The notes under the pieces: generated by a model
The model's input: the letters and a program-made list of their open reading frames with translations, nothing else
What the model was told of the DNA's origin: nothing
Databases searched by the model: none
Shown here: piece after piece, positions 8,547 to 17,267 of the stretch
Layout of the letters: every line of letters starts with the position of its first letter
Numbering within the stretch: the stretch's first letter is position 1
Program-made: the position numbers and the translations under genes
Origin: Sphingomonas sp. NFR04
GTDB lineage: Bacteria > Pseudomonadota > Alphaproteobacteria > Sphingomonadales > Sphingomonadaceae
Length of the DNA: 64,000 nt
Assembly (NCBI RefSeq): GCF_900114095.1
Contig: NZ_FORV01000005.1
Coordinates: forward strand, 186,001-250,000
Direction: 5' to 3'

Positions 8547-10286
8547 TCACCCCCCGAACATCCCACGCAGAAGCTTCAGCCCCACCTTGTCCTGCCGGAC
8601 CAGCGCGGCGTCGATCAGGGCGATCCGCGAATTGCAGATCGCGAGCTGCGGTCCCTCGCGCTTGAGCGCCTGGTCGAACGCCGCCCGGTCGAGCCGCGCG
8701 CGGACCATCGCGTCCTGCAGCAGGGTCGGCGGAATGGTGTAGCGGTTGGTGTCCTTCACGTCGTCGGCCGGCGGCATGCCGGTGCGGATCGCGCGGGCGA
8801 GCAGGCCGTAGCGCCGGTCGTGCAGATCGCTCGGCCCCGCACCGCTGTTCCCGCCGTCGAGGAGCGCGATGCATTCCTCGGGCGCGGCGCGCTCGGCCCA
8901 ACGGAGGCGGGCCTCGTAAAACGCCGCATAGTCGAGCACGAGCTTCTCGTCGCCATCGCGCAGCGCGCGCGTCATCAGCTTCGAGAGGATCGAGCCGCTC
9001 GTCTGCACGAACCCCTCGAACGTCAGCCTGGAGTCGCCGCCGCGCTGCGCCCGGGCAACATTCCATTCGCGCTGCAGCCGCGCATAGAGCGCCGGGTTGA
9101 CCGTCTGCAGTTCGGCCACGGTCAGCTGGCCATTGGTGTACCGGTTGAGCAGCACCTGCAGATCGTGGTTCACGTCGATCAGATTGGGCATGGGTGGCAC
9201 CACGGGTGCGTAGGTGGCTGACCGTATGGCCTTCTCTCGCAGGTCCTCGTAGCGCTGGCGGCTGTAATCCTCGCCATGCCCACACATCATCGCGCCGAAG
9301 AAGAACAGCAGCGGCAGAAATGACGCCAGGCCGCGCAGACTGAACTCGCGCGTCTGCTCGATCGGCTTGTCCAGCGCATTGTTGCACCGCCGCTGGTACC
9401 AGTCGCCGAACGGATAGGCCGCGTCCCGCAGGCGCTGGCTGTGCTCGACCCACCAGTTGTACGACGTTTCGTCCAGCCCGGTCACGATCGTCGGATGATA
9501 GGTCCGGCAATAGGCCAGCATATATTCGACCCCGGGCCCCGCCCTCCAGGCATCGATCCAGCCGCGCAGCCCCGAGGGCGGCGCTTGCCGCAGCCGCTGC
9601 AGATTCCGGTACATGCGGCGGTTCTGCGCGCTTAGTTCGACCTCGAAGAACCGATCCCTGGCGCGCTGCAGGATCCAGTTGACCACCGGCGGACGGTGCA
9701 GCTCGGTATCGGTGCTGTCCCAGCGGAAATAGGCGATCGCCGGGTCGATCATCGGGTCGCTGCGCGGCGTCCCCTGGGCGATGGTGTCGGCGAAGAAGCG
9801 CTCGACATTGTCGGCATGCGCCAGATTCTGCATCGCCGGATCGGCGAGGATCCGCTCGGCCAGTGCCGTCATCTCCTCCTGCGAAACGCCGCGGTTGCGG
9901 TCGAACACCATCGCGTGCAGCGCCTGCAGCGCCTCGAAATCGGCCTGCCCGCGCAGGTCCGGCGCAACGTCGGGCGGGGGAAGATCGGGGGCCGGCGCCG
10001 CGGCGACCGGCTCGGGCGCGGCCGTGTCCGCCACCGGCGCGGGAGCATCGCCCGCATCCGGCTCGGCCTCCGCGGCCGCCGCGGGATCGGACTCGGCGTC
10101 CTCGGCGGCCTCCGCCTGGGGCTGCTGCTCCGCCAGATACATCGCCCAGTCGCGCGCGTGGCGCAGCGCGGCGAAGCCTTCGGGATCCGTCTCCGGATCC
10201 ATCGCCTTCAGCAGCCGCGCATAGGCCTTGCGGATCGCCCGGGTGTCGTCGGTGGGATCGATGCCCAGCGTTGCCCAGGGAGCCAT
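8547..10286 (-). CDS. Divergent J-domain co-chaperone of the adjacent HscC
   Basis: A 579-residue protein opening with a J-like domain (about residues 1-60: WATLGIDPTDDTRAIRKAY, then ARLLKAMDPETDPEGFAAL). The universal HPD tripeptide is not present; MDPETDP occupies that loop, as in a known class of proteobacterial J-like proteins with a degenerate loop. An acidic Ala/Pro-rich linker follows (about 65-120). A hydrophobic stretch, GLASFLPLLFFFGAMMCG (near residue 330), may be a membrane anchor. The C-terminal region is unrecognised. The start codon overlaps the hscC stop (TGATG), implying translational coupling and a shared role: this protein should target the Hsp70 to a site, probably at the inner membrane. 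The client is unknown. Confidence 0.75.
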   Translation of the reverse strand: MAPWATLGIDPTDDTRAIRKAYARLLKAMDPETDPEGFAALRHARDWAMYLAEQQPQAEAAEDAESDPAAAAEAEPDAGDAPAPVADTAAPEPVAAAPAPDLPPPDVAPDLRGQADFEALQALHAMVFDRNRGVSQEEMTALAERILADPAMQNLAHADNVERFFADTIAQGTPRSDPMIDPAIAYFRWDSTDTELHRPPVVNWILQRARDRFFEVELSAQNRRMYRNLQRLRQAPPSGLRGWIDAWRAGPGVEYMLAYCRTYHPTIVTGLDETSYNWWVEHSQRLRDAAYPFGDWYQRRCNNALDKPIEQTREFSLRGLASFLPLLFFFGAMMCGHGEDYSRQRYEDLREKAIRSATYAPVVPPMPNLIDVNHDLQVLLNRYTNGQLTVAELQTVNPALYARLQREWNVARAQRGGDSRLTFEGFVQTSGSILSKLMTRALRDGDEKLVLDYAAFYEARLRWAERAAPEECIALLDGGNSGAGPSDLHDRRYGLLARAIRTGMPPADDVKDTNRYTIPPTLLQDAMVRARLDRAAFDQALKREGPQLAICNSRIALIDAALVRQDKVGLKLLRGMFGG

Positions 10287-11980
10287 CACAGGTAGCGCTC
10301 GCCTTCGATGGCATCCAGCTGATCGGTCACCAACGCCATCGCCTCGGCGATCGCGCGGGGATCCTGGGTGGCGAGAACGCCTTCGAAATGGGCGAGCAGC
10401 TGCCCTGCGAGCGCGCGCCGCTCGCCGACGAAGGATTCGAAGCAGCGCTCGGCGCGGGCGATCAGCGCCTGGTTGGCCGCCTGGTCGCGCGGGTGGATCT
10501 TGAGCGCGGCCAGCGCGGCGCGGCGTTCCTCCGCCTCGGCCGCGTCCAGCCCGTCGCCATCATTGATGACGACCAGGCGCTTCTCGCCCGTGGCGGGCAC
10601 GGTCACGTCCACTTCGAGCAGCCCGCTCACGTCATAGGTGAAGCGGCAGTCGATCGCGATCTCGCCGGCGGCACGCGGCGGCACCGCGATCTCGACGCTG
10701 CCGAGCTGGATGTTCGCCGCCACCGTGCGCGCCTCGCCCTGGTAGATGCCGAACTCCACCTTCTTCTGCTGCGCATGCGCGGTGACGAAGCGGTGGACGC
10801 GGCTGGCGGGCAGCACCGTGTTGCGCTCGAGGATCGGCTGGAACAGCCCGCCATGCGCGGCACCGCTGGCGTCGCGCGCCATCACGTCGACGCCCAGGCT
10901 GAACGGGCAGACGTCGGTCAGGCGGATCTCGGCCAGGTCGGCCCTGCGCTCGCGCAGGCCCGCCTGCACCCCGGCACCCAGCGCGATGGCATGGTCCGGG
11001 TGGACGGTGGCGTTGGGGAAGCGCGCGAACATCCGCGTCACCGCCTTGCGGACGATCGGCATCCGGGTGGCGCCGCCGACCAGCACGATCTCGCTCATCG
11101 CATCGGCGTGCAGCTTGCTGTCGCGCATTGCGCGGAGCACCGGCTCGCGCAGCCGGTCGAGCAGCGGCGCGGCGGCCGCCTCGAACTGCTCGGCGGTGAT
11201 TTCGGTCGACAGCAATTCGTCCTGCCAGACGATGTCGAAGGTGGCGCTGTCGGCCTCGCTCAGCGCGCGGCGGGTGCGCTCGGCGGCGGCGCGCACCTGC
11301 TCGCGCAGCTTGGCCTGCGCCGTGCCGAGCGGCAGGCGCAGCCGTTCCTTGGCGATGCCGGCGATCACTTCGTTGAAATCCTCGCCGCCCAGCCGGTTGT
11401 CGCCGGCCGAGGCGCGCACCTCGATCACCCCGTCGAAGATCTCGACGATCGAGACGTCGAAGGTGCCGCCGCCCAGGTCGAAGACGAGGAAGGGGTCGCG
11501 GTCCTCGCGATCGGCGATGCCATAGGCGAGCGCGGCGGCGGTCGGCTCGTTGACCAGCCGCTCGACCTGGAGTCCAGCCAGCTCGCCGGCGCGGCGGGTC
11601 GCCTTGCGCTGGCGGTCGCTGAAATAGGCCGGCACGGTGATCACCGCGCTGGTCACCGCCTCGCCGCAATGGCGCTCGGCATCGGCCTTGAGGCTCTTCA
11701 GCACCAGCGCCGAGAGTTCTTCCGCGGTGAAGCGCGTGGTGCCGAACAGGATCGGCTTCTGCGTGCCGATCAGCCGCTTGAACGCGGTGGCGGTGCGATC
11801 GGGATATACCGACTGGCGGTCGCGCGCGGCCATGCCGACCAGCACGTCGCCATCGTCGGTGAGGCTCACCGCCGAGGGAGTCAGGAAATCGCCCAGGCTG
11901 TTGGGGATCAGTTCGGGCGCGCCGTCGCCCCAGCGCGCGATCGCGCTGTTGGTGGTCCCAAGATCGATGCCTACAATCAC
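10286..11980 (-). CDS. hscC: HscC-type Hsp70 chaperone
   Basis: A 564-residue Hsp70 close in length to E. coli HscC (about 556) and shorter than DnaK, lacking the long lid tail. Visible are the phosphate-1 motif VGIDLGTTNSAI at the N-terminus, VPAYFSDRQRKATRRAGELA, NEPTAAALAYG, phosphate-2 VFDLGGGTFDVSI and the adenosine motif VLVGGATRMP. The start is a GTG at 11980 preceded by a G-rich site; no sensible ATG precedes the conserved IVGIDLG strand. HscC proteins are specialised chaperones with dedicated J partners rather than general folding factors. The overlapping downstream J-like gene matches that organisation. Confidence 0.88.
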   Translation of the reverse strand: MIVGIDLGTTNSAIARWGDGAPELIPNSLGDFLTPSAVSLTDDGDVLVGMAARDRQSVYPDRTATAFKRLIGTQKPILFGTTRFTAEELSALVLKSLKADAERHCGEAVTSAVITVPAYFSDRQRKATRRAGELAGLQVERLVNEPTAAALAYGIADREDRDPFLVFDLGGGTFDVSIVEIFDGVIEVRASAGDNRLGGEDFNEVIAGIAKERLRLPLGTAQAKLREQVRAAAERTRRALSEADSATFDIVWQDELLSTEITAEQFEAAAAPLLDRLREPVLRAMRDSKLHADAMSEIVLVGGATRMPIVRKAVTRMFARFPNATVHPDHAIALGAGVQAGLRERRADLAEIRLTDVCPFSLGVDVMARDASGAAHGGLFQPILERNTVLPASRVHRFVTAHAQQKKVEFGIYQGEARTVAANIQLGSVEIAVPPRAAGEIAIDCRFTYDVSGLLEVDVTVPATGEKRLVVINDGDGLDAAEAEERRAALAALKIHPRDQAANQALIARAERCFESFVGERRALAGQLLAHFEGVLATQDPRAIAEAMALVTDQLDAIEGERYL

Positions 11981-12203
11981 GTATATGCCCCCCTCGTCAC
12001 CCCGACGACAGGGATATTCTAGAGGGCTTTTCCCAGGCAACCGACTTTTGCCGCGCGAGGCCGATGGCGGGATTAACCCCGTTCGCGCCGGCAGAAAGGC
12101 GGTCGGCACGCCGCGGGCGCGGCTCCAGGCGGCCGAAAGTTAACTACGATTTCAGCATCTTGCTGCGCAAGTGCGTAGCGTACATGTCCCTACCGGCCCC
12201 GAA

Positions 12204-12220
12204 AGACAACGGTTACCGCA
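12204..12220. promoter_or_regulatory. Possible LacI-type operator before the TBDR fusion gene
   Basis: AGACAACGGTTACCGCA contains the palindromic core CGGTTACCG and resembles the GACAACG-type half-sites of LacI-family operators that control sugar TBDRs in alphaproteobacteria. It is 78 bases upstream of the start. The match is partial. Confidence 0.3.
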
Positions 12221-12297
12221 CGCGCCTATCCCCGACGGCAGGGCGATGGTTCAGGGTCGTTGCCCCCCAATAAGCAACCACAAAGGGGTCGCACCTG

Positions 12298-15200
12298 ATG
12301 AAAATGCTCCACCTGATGCTCGGCGGGTCACTCGCCGTGCTCGCCACGCCTGCCTTCGCCAACACCCTGCCCGCCGCAGCCGACAAGGCCCCGGCCGCCA
12401 AGCCCGCCGAACAGCACGCCCCCGCGCCTGCGCCGCAGAAGGAAAGCTTCTCCACCGGCGTCGCCAAGGCCCGCGACCTGCTCGACAGCGCGATCTCGAC
12501 CAGCTCGCTCGACGAAGACGATGTGCTCAAGCTCTCCCCGCTCTCGGTCTCCGACCTGCTGCGCGACCTGCCCGGCGTGCGCTCGGATGCCTCGCAGGGC
12601 GAAGGCTATGGCAATATCTCGATCCGCGGCCTGCCGATCGCCTCGACCGGCAGCAAGTTCGTCCAGCTGCAGGAAGACGGCCTCCCCGTCCTCGAATTCG
12701 GCGACATCGCCTTTGCCAGCGCCGACACCTTCATCCGCTTCGATGCGGCGGTGGGCGAAGTCCAGGCGATCCGCGGCGGCTCCGCCTCGACCTTCGCGTC
12801 GAACTCGCCGGGCGGCGTGATCAACTTCCTGTCGAAGACCGGCCTCAACGCCGGCGGCACGGTGCAGACCACGCTGGGCCTCGACAACCGCTCCTACCGG
12901 CTCGACTTCGATTATGGCGCGCCGATCTCGGACACGCTGCGCTTCAACGTCGGCGGCTTTTACCGCCGCGGCCAGGGCCCGCGGGTCACCGGCTATGACG
13001 GCCAGGACGGCGGCCAGATCAAGCTCAACGTCACCAAGACCTTCACCGGCGGCTATGTCCGCTTCTACGGCAAGTACCTCAACGACCGGACGCCCACCTA
13101 CGGCTTCGTGCCGATGCAGGTCACCGGCACCGACGCCAATCCGAGCTATGCCAGCATCCCCGGCTTCGACATGAAGCGCGACACGCTGCTCAGCCGCAAC
13201 TTCAACACCATTATCGGCCTGGACGAGAAGAACGCGCTGAGCACCCAGAACGTCCGCGACGGCCAGCACCCGATCGTCAAGTCGGCGGGCATCGAGGCGC
13301 AGTTCACCCTGGGCGGCTGGTCGATCACCGATCGCTTCCGCTATTCGGGGATCAGCGGCAGCATCGTCAGCCCCGAATTCCTCCAATACGCCCCCGCCGC
13401 GGCGGTGATGGGCCGCGTCGGCGGCTTCGGCGGCACGCTCACCTATGCCACCGGCCCCAATGCCGGCAAGGCGATCGCCAACCCGGCGACGCTCAACGGC
13501 AACGGCCTGCTCGCCGCCGCCACCTATGCCAGCAACAAGTTCAACAGCCTGGATGACGTGACCAACGACATCCGCGCGACGCGCTCGTGGAAGCTCGGCG
13601 ACGGCGAACTCACCGCCACCGGCGGCTTCTACAAGTCGCGCCAGACCATCGACATGACCTTCCTGTGGAGCTCGGTGATCGAGGACGTGGTCGGCGGCGG
13701 CAACGCCGCGCTGGTCGACGTGCGCGCGCCGGGCGGCCTGCAGATCACCCAGAACGGCTTCTACGGCTATGGCGCGGCGCTGCTCGGCGGCTGCTGCCGC
13801 CAGACGACCAACAGCAAGTACGACGTCAACGCGCCCTATGCCTCGGTCAACTACCATATCGGCAAGCTCGCGATCGGTGGCAGCCTGCGCTACGACATGG
13901 GCCGCGCCCAGGGCGTCTTCGCGGAAGCCCATGGCTTCTCGTCCTACGACATCAACGGCGACGGCACCCTCTCGGATGCCGAGAAGCGTACCTCGCGCCT
14001 CGCCCTCGCGACGCCGGGGCTGATCGACTACAAATACAACACCCTGTCCTACTCGGTGAGCGCCAACTACCGCGTCGCGCCGACCTTCTCGCTGTTCGGG
14101 CGCTACAGCCGCGGCGGCCGCGCCAATGCCGATCGCATCGTCTCGGCCCGCTATGTCGACTTCGCCACCGGCGGCCTGCGCCTGCCCAACGCCGCCGTCG
14201 ACCATGTCAACCAGGCCGAAGGCGGGTTCAAGTACCGCACCGCCTCGACCATGCTCAACCTGACGGCCTTCTACGCGGAATCGCAGGACACCAACATCGA
14301 TCCGCGCAACGGCCAGCCGATCGACCGGCTGTACCGCGCCAAGGGCATCGAGTTCGAGGGCGGCTATACCCGCGGCATCTTCGCCGTCACCGCCGGCGCC
14401 ACCTATACCAGCGCCAAGATCGCCCGCGACGGCGTGACTCCGCAGCTGGTCGGCAACACGCCGCACAACCAGGCGCGGCTGATCTACGAGGTCACCCCGC
14501 AGATCAACGTCCACCGCTTCACGCTGGGCGCGGTGTTCATCGGCACCACCGGCAGCTACGCGACCGACGAGAACAGCCTGCGCATCCCGGCCTACACGAC
14601 GACCAACGCCTTCGTGCAGGTCCGCCCGACCGACCGGCTGCTGCTCTCGGTCAACGCCAACAACCTGTTCAACGCCACCGCGATCACCGGCGTGCTGGAC
14701 AGCACCATCCCGGCGGGCGGCATCGTCCAGGGCCGCACGCTGGCCGGGCGGACGGTGTTCGCCAGCTGCGGCGGCGGCGGCAACGGGAACGTGGTTGCCC
14801 CGACGCCCACGCCCACGTCTACCCCCACCCCGACGCCCACGCCCACGCCTACCCCGACGCCGATGCAGTCGATCACCTCGATCGCCAAGGCCGTGGTCGC
14901 GACGTTCGACGCCCCCTGGGGGCTGACCTTCCTGCCCACCGGCGAAATGCTGGTCACGGAACGTCCGCTCAACAAGGATTCGAGCGGGGCGACGATCGCG
15001 AACCCCACTGCCCCCGGCACCATGTGGTTGGTGACGCAGGCCGGCGTGAAGACCGCCATCGACGGCTTGCCCGCTTCGAATGTCGGGATGCTCTGCGTCG
15101 CGCTCGATCCGCAGTTCGCGTCGAACAAGCTGGTATACATCACCTATCTGGAGCGCGATCCCACCGCGACCCGATTTGGCCGCGCTGCCGCCGATACCTC

Positions 15201-15990
15201 GATCGATCCCATGGGCCTCGCGCTGTTCAAGGCCCGGCTGACGACCGACAGCACGGGCACGCACCTGGTGAGCGGATCGACGATCTGGCGCGGCACCAAG
15301 GTGGTGAGCGATCCCGGCTCGGGGGAACCCGGCGGCTATCTGACCTTCTCGCCGGATGGCGCCTATCTTTTCGTGGCGGTCGGCGACCGGCAGGAATTCG
15401 CGCCGGTGCAGGACATGACCAACACCCTGGGCAAGATCATCCGCCTCAATCCGGACGGCACCGCCCCGGCGACCAATCCCTTCGTCGCAACCGCCGGCGC
15501 AAAGCCGGAAATCTGGACCCTCGGGCATCGCAACCCGTATGGCCTCACCTTCGATTCCGCGGGCACCTTGTGGGAGCACGAGATGGGCCCGAAGGGCGGC
15601 GACGAGCTGAACATCATCCTGCCCGGCAAGAATTATGGCTGGCCGAACGTGTCGTACGGTAACAATTACGACGGCTCGCCGATCCCGAAGCCGGCCGCAG
15701 GCGACGGATTCGAGCCGGCCCAGCTCTGGTGGGATCCCGTGATCGCGCCGGCCGGCATGATCATCTATTCGAGCAACATCTTGTCGGCATGGAAGGGATA
15801 TGCCGTCATCGGCGGCCTGCAGTCGCGCGGCCTCGTTCTGGTCAACCTGACCGGCGCACGTGCGACCGAAGCGGCCCGTATCGACTTCGCCGCTCGCATC
15901 CGCTCGATCGCCCAGGCGCCGAGCGGGGAAGTGTGGGTGCTCGGCGACGGTCCCAACGGCAACCTGTGGAAGGTCACGCCCGCGCCTTGA
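12298..15990 (+). CDS. TonB-dependent receptor fused to a PQQ-type sugar dehydrogenase domain
   Basis: One open frame of 1230 residues joins two normally separate proteins. Residues 1-22 are a signal peptide (ending PAFA). About 70-190 is a TBDR plug with LSPLSVSDLLRDLPGVRSD, YGNISIRGLP and GGSASTFASNSPGGVINF. The barrel runs to about 823, ending VQGRTLAGRTVFAS. At Cys824 the frame continues CGGGGNG plus a Pro-Thr linker (to about 853). It then enters a six-bladed glucose/sorbosone dehydrogenase domain (about 854-1230) with APWGLTFLPTGEMLVTER, LGKIIRLNPDGT, EIWTLGHRNPYGL, HEMGPKGGDELN and NYGWPNVSYG. The receptor's usual last strand with terminal aromatic residue is missing, and the linker looks like a lipoprotein N-terminus without its signal peptide. 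The dehydrogenase would oxidise an aldose in the periplasm. A free-standing homologue lies at 49165. Confidence 0.85.
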   Translation: MKMLHLMLGGSLAVLATPAFANTLPAAADKAPAAKPAEQHAPAPAPQKESFSTGVAKARDLLDSAISTSSLDEDDVLKLSPLSVSDLLRDLPGVRSDASQGEGYGNISIRGLPIASTGSKFVQLQEDGLPVLEFGDIAFASADTFIRFDAAVGEVQAIRGGSASTFASNSPGGVINFLSKTGLNAGGTVQTTLGLDNRSYRLDFDYGAPISDTLRFNVGGFYRRGQGPRVTGYDGQDGGQIKLNVTKTFTGGYVRFYGKYLNDRTPTYGFVPMQVTGTDANPSYASIPGFDMKRDTLLSRNFNTIIGLDEKNALSTQNVRDGQHPIVKSAGIEAQFTLGGWSITDRFRYSGISGSIVSPEFLQYAPAAAVMGRVGGFGGTLTYATGPNAGKAIANPATLNGNGLLAAATYASNKFNSLDDVTNDIRATRSWKLGDGELTATGGFYKSRQTIDMTFLWSSVIEDVVGGGNAALVDVRAPGGLQITQNGFYGYGAALLGGCCRQTTNSKYDVNAPYASVNYHIGKLAIGGSLRYDMGRAQGVFAEAHGFSSYDINGDGTLSDAEKRTSRLALATPGLIDYKYNTLSYSVSANYRVAPTFSLFGRYSRGGRANADRIVSARYVDFATGGLRLPNAAVDHVNQAEGGFKYRTASTMLNLTAFYAESQDTNIDPRNGQPIDRLYRAKGIEFEGGYTRGIFAVTAGATYTSAKIARDGVTPQLVGNTPHNQARLIYEVTPQINVHRFTLGAVFIGTTGSYATDENSLRIPAYTTTNAFVQVRPTDRLLLSVNANNLFNATAITGVLDSTIPAGGIVQGRTLAGRTVFASCGGGGNGNVVAPTPTPTSTPTPTPTPTPTPTPMQSITSIAKAVVATFDAPWGLTFLPTGEMLVTERPLNKDSSGATIANPTAPGTMWLVTQAGVKTAIDGLPASNVGMLCVALDPQFASNKLVYITYLERDPTATRFGRAAADTSIDPMGLALFKARLTTDSTGTHLVSGSTIWRGTKVVSDPGSGEPGGYLTFSPDGAYLFVAVGDRQEFAPVQDMTNTLGKIIRLNPDGTAPATNPFVATAGAKPEIWTLGHRNPYGLTFDSAGTLWEHEMGPKGGDELNIILPGKNYGWPNVSYGNNYDGSPIPKPAAGDGFEPAQLWWDPVIAPAGMIIYSSNILSAWKGYAVIGGLQSRGLVLVNLTGARATEAARIDFAARIRSIAQAPSGEVWVLGDGPNGNLWKVTPAP

Positions 15991-16017
15991 TCTCGGGACG
16001 CACCTGCGTCCGCCACC

Positions 16018-16050
16018 CCGCCGCCGCGCGCAAGTGCGTGCGCGGCGGGC
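16018..16050 (+). terminator. Possible weak terminator hairpin
   Basis: A GC hairpin (CCGCCGCGCGC / GCGTGCGCGGCGG) lies 28 bases after the fusion gene stop. There is no T-run behind it, so termination strength is doubtful. Confidence 0.35.
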
Positions 16051-16082
16051 TGGCGTAACATTCCCTTATCCCCCCTCCCCGC

Positions 16083-17261
16083 TTGCCATCGCCGGCCAAG
16101 CTTGTAACACCGCGCGCGTCCTTCACCCTGGAGCCGCTCGCCATTCGCCAGATCGCCGCCTTGCCCTATCGTACCCTCGGCACGGGGGCAGATGCGCCCA
16201 CCCAGGTGCTGCTGGTCACCTCGCGGGGGACCGGTCGCTGGGTGATTCCCAAGGGCAATCCCGGCACCGGCATCAGCGCGCACGCCGCCGCGATGCTCGA
16301 GGCCGAGGAAGAAGCCGGCGTGCAGGGCGTGATCTGCCCCACCCCCCTCGGCTCCTATCGCTATCGCAAGAAGCGCGGCAACGGCGCCTCGGTGATGGCG
16401 GATGTCGAGGTATTTCCCTTCGCGGTCACTCGCGAGCTCGATGCCTGGAAGGAACAGGATCAGCGCCAGCGCCGCTGGTTCGCGCTGGCCGAGGCGGCGG
16501 AAGCCGTCGACGAGCCCGATCTGCGCGACCTGATCCGCTCCTTCGGGCCCGAAGAATTTCGCGCCGCCACCCGGCGCATGGGGGTGCTCGGCACCGTCGT
16601 CCACAAGTCAAAGGTCAATCGCATGTTTGCGTGGTTCCAACGCCTGTTGCCCAAATCGGGCAATTTCTTCGAGATGTTCGAGGCGCATGCCGCCACGGTG
16701 GTCGCCGGCGCCGATGCGCTGGCGCGGCTGCTGCAGGATGGCGGGCCCGACCATATCCGCGAAGTGATCGAGCGCGAGCATGACGCCGACGAGATTACCC
16801 GCCAGGTGCTCCAGACGGTGCGCGTCACCTTCCTCACCCCCTTCGATCGCGGCGCGATCACCGCGCTGATCGGGTCGATGGACGACGCGATCGACGAGAT
16901 GCAGGCGACGGTGCGCGCGATCGACCTGTACGAGATCCGCCATTTCGAACCCGAGATGAAGGACATGGCCGGCATCGTCATCGATGCCGCGCGGCTCACC
17001 CTGGAGGCGATGCCGCTGCTGCGCGACGTGGCGAAGAACGGCGCCCGGCTGCACGAGCTGACCGAGCGCCTGGTCCGCATGGAAAGCCATGCCGACGACA
17101 TCCACGCCGCCGGCCTCAAGCGCGCCTACAAGGAACTCGGCCCGCAGGATCCGCTGCAGTTCGCGGTGATGCGCGAGCTGTACAAGCATCTCGAGCGGAT
17201 CGTCGACGCGTTCGAGGATGTCGCGAACGAGATCGACGGCCTCGTCATCGATCACGCCTGA
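16083..17261 (+). CDS. NUDIX hydrolase fused to DUF47 (PhoU-like) Pit accessory domain
   Basis: A continuous frame of up to 392 residues. The N-terminal part (about 20-165) is a NUDIX domain of the diphosphoinositol-polyphosphate type: GRWVIPKGNPGTG followed by the NUDIX helix LEAEEEAGV, in which the glutamates are kept but the canonical Arg of REUxEE is Leu. The C-terminal part (about 181-392), from MFAWFQRLLPKSGNFFEMF, is a complete DUF47/PhoU-like helical protein that normally stands alone and regulates Pit transporters. pit follows after six bases. The ATG at 16623 has AAAGGT upstream, so DUF47 might also be made separately from an internal start. The N-terminal start is uncertain: the frame opens at a TTG with no obvious ribosome-binding site. 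Confidence 0.75.
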   Translation: MPSPAKLVTPRASFTLEPLAIRQIAALPYRTLGTGADAPTQVLLVTSRGTGRWVIPKGNPGTGISAHAAAMLEAEEEAGVQGVICPTPLGSYRYRKKRGNGASVMADVEVFPFAVTRELDAWKEQDQRQRRWFALAEAAEAVDEPDLRDLIRSFGPEEFRAATRRMGVLGTVVHKSKVNRMFAWFQRLLPKSGNFFEMFEAHAATVVAGADALARLLQDGGPDHIREVIEREHDADEITRQVLQTVRVTFLTPFDRGAITALIGSMDDAIDEMQATVRAIDLYEIRHFEPEMKDMAGIVIDAARLTLEAMPLLRDVAKNGARLHELTERLVRMESHADDIHAAGLKRAYKELGPQDPLQFAVMRELYKHLERIVDAFEDVANEIDGLVIDHA

Positions 17262-17267
17262 TCCATC

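Noticed and set aside
14767..14769. Cys824 of the fusion protein as a lipidated cysteine
   Set aside because: There is no signal peptide directly before it; it lies inside a long chain after a barrel, so signal peptidase II would not process it.
14806..14865. Repeated CCGACGCCCACG-type tract as a possible DNA regulatory repeat
   Set aside because: It encodes the Pro-Thr linker between the receptor and the dehydrogenase, and similar linkers are in other lipoproteins here.
12328..15579. A minus-strand open frame of over 1000 codons
   Set aside because: Antisense shadow of the TBDR-dehydrogenase fusion; no signal, fold or ribosome-binding site.
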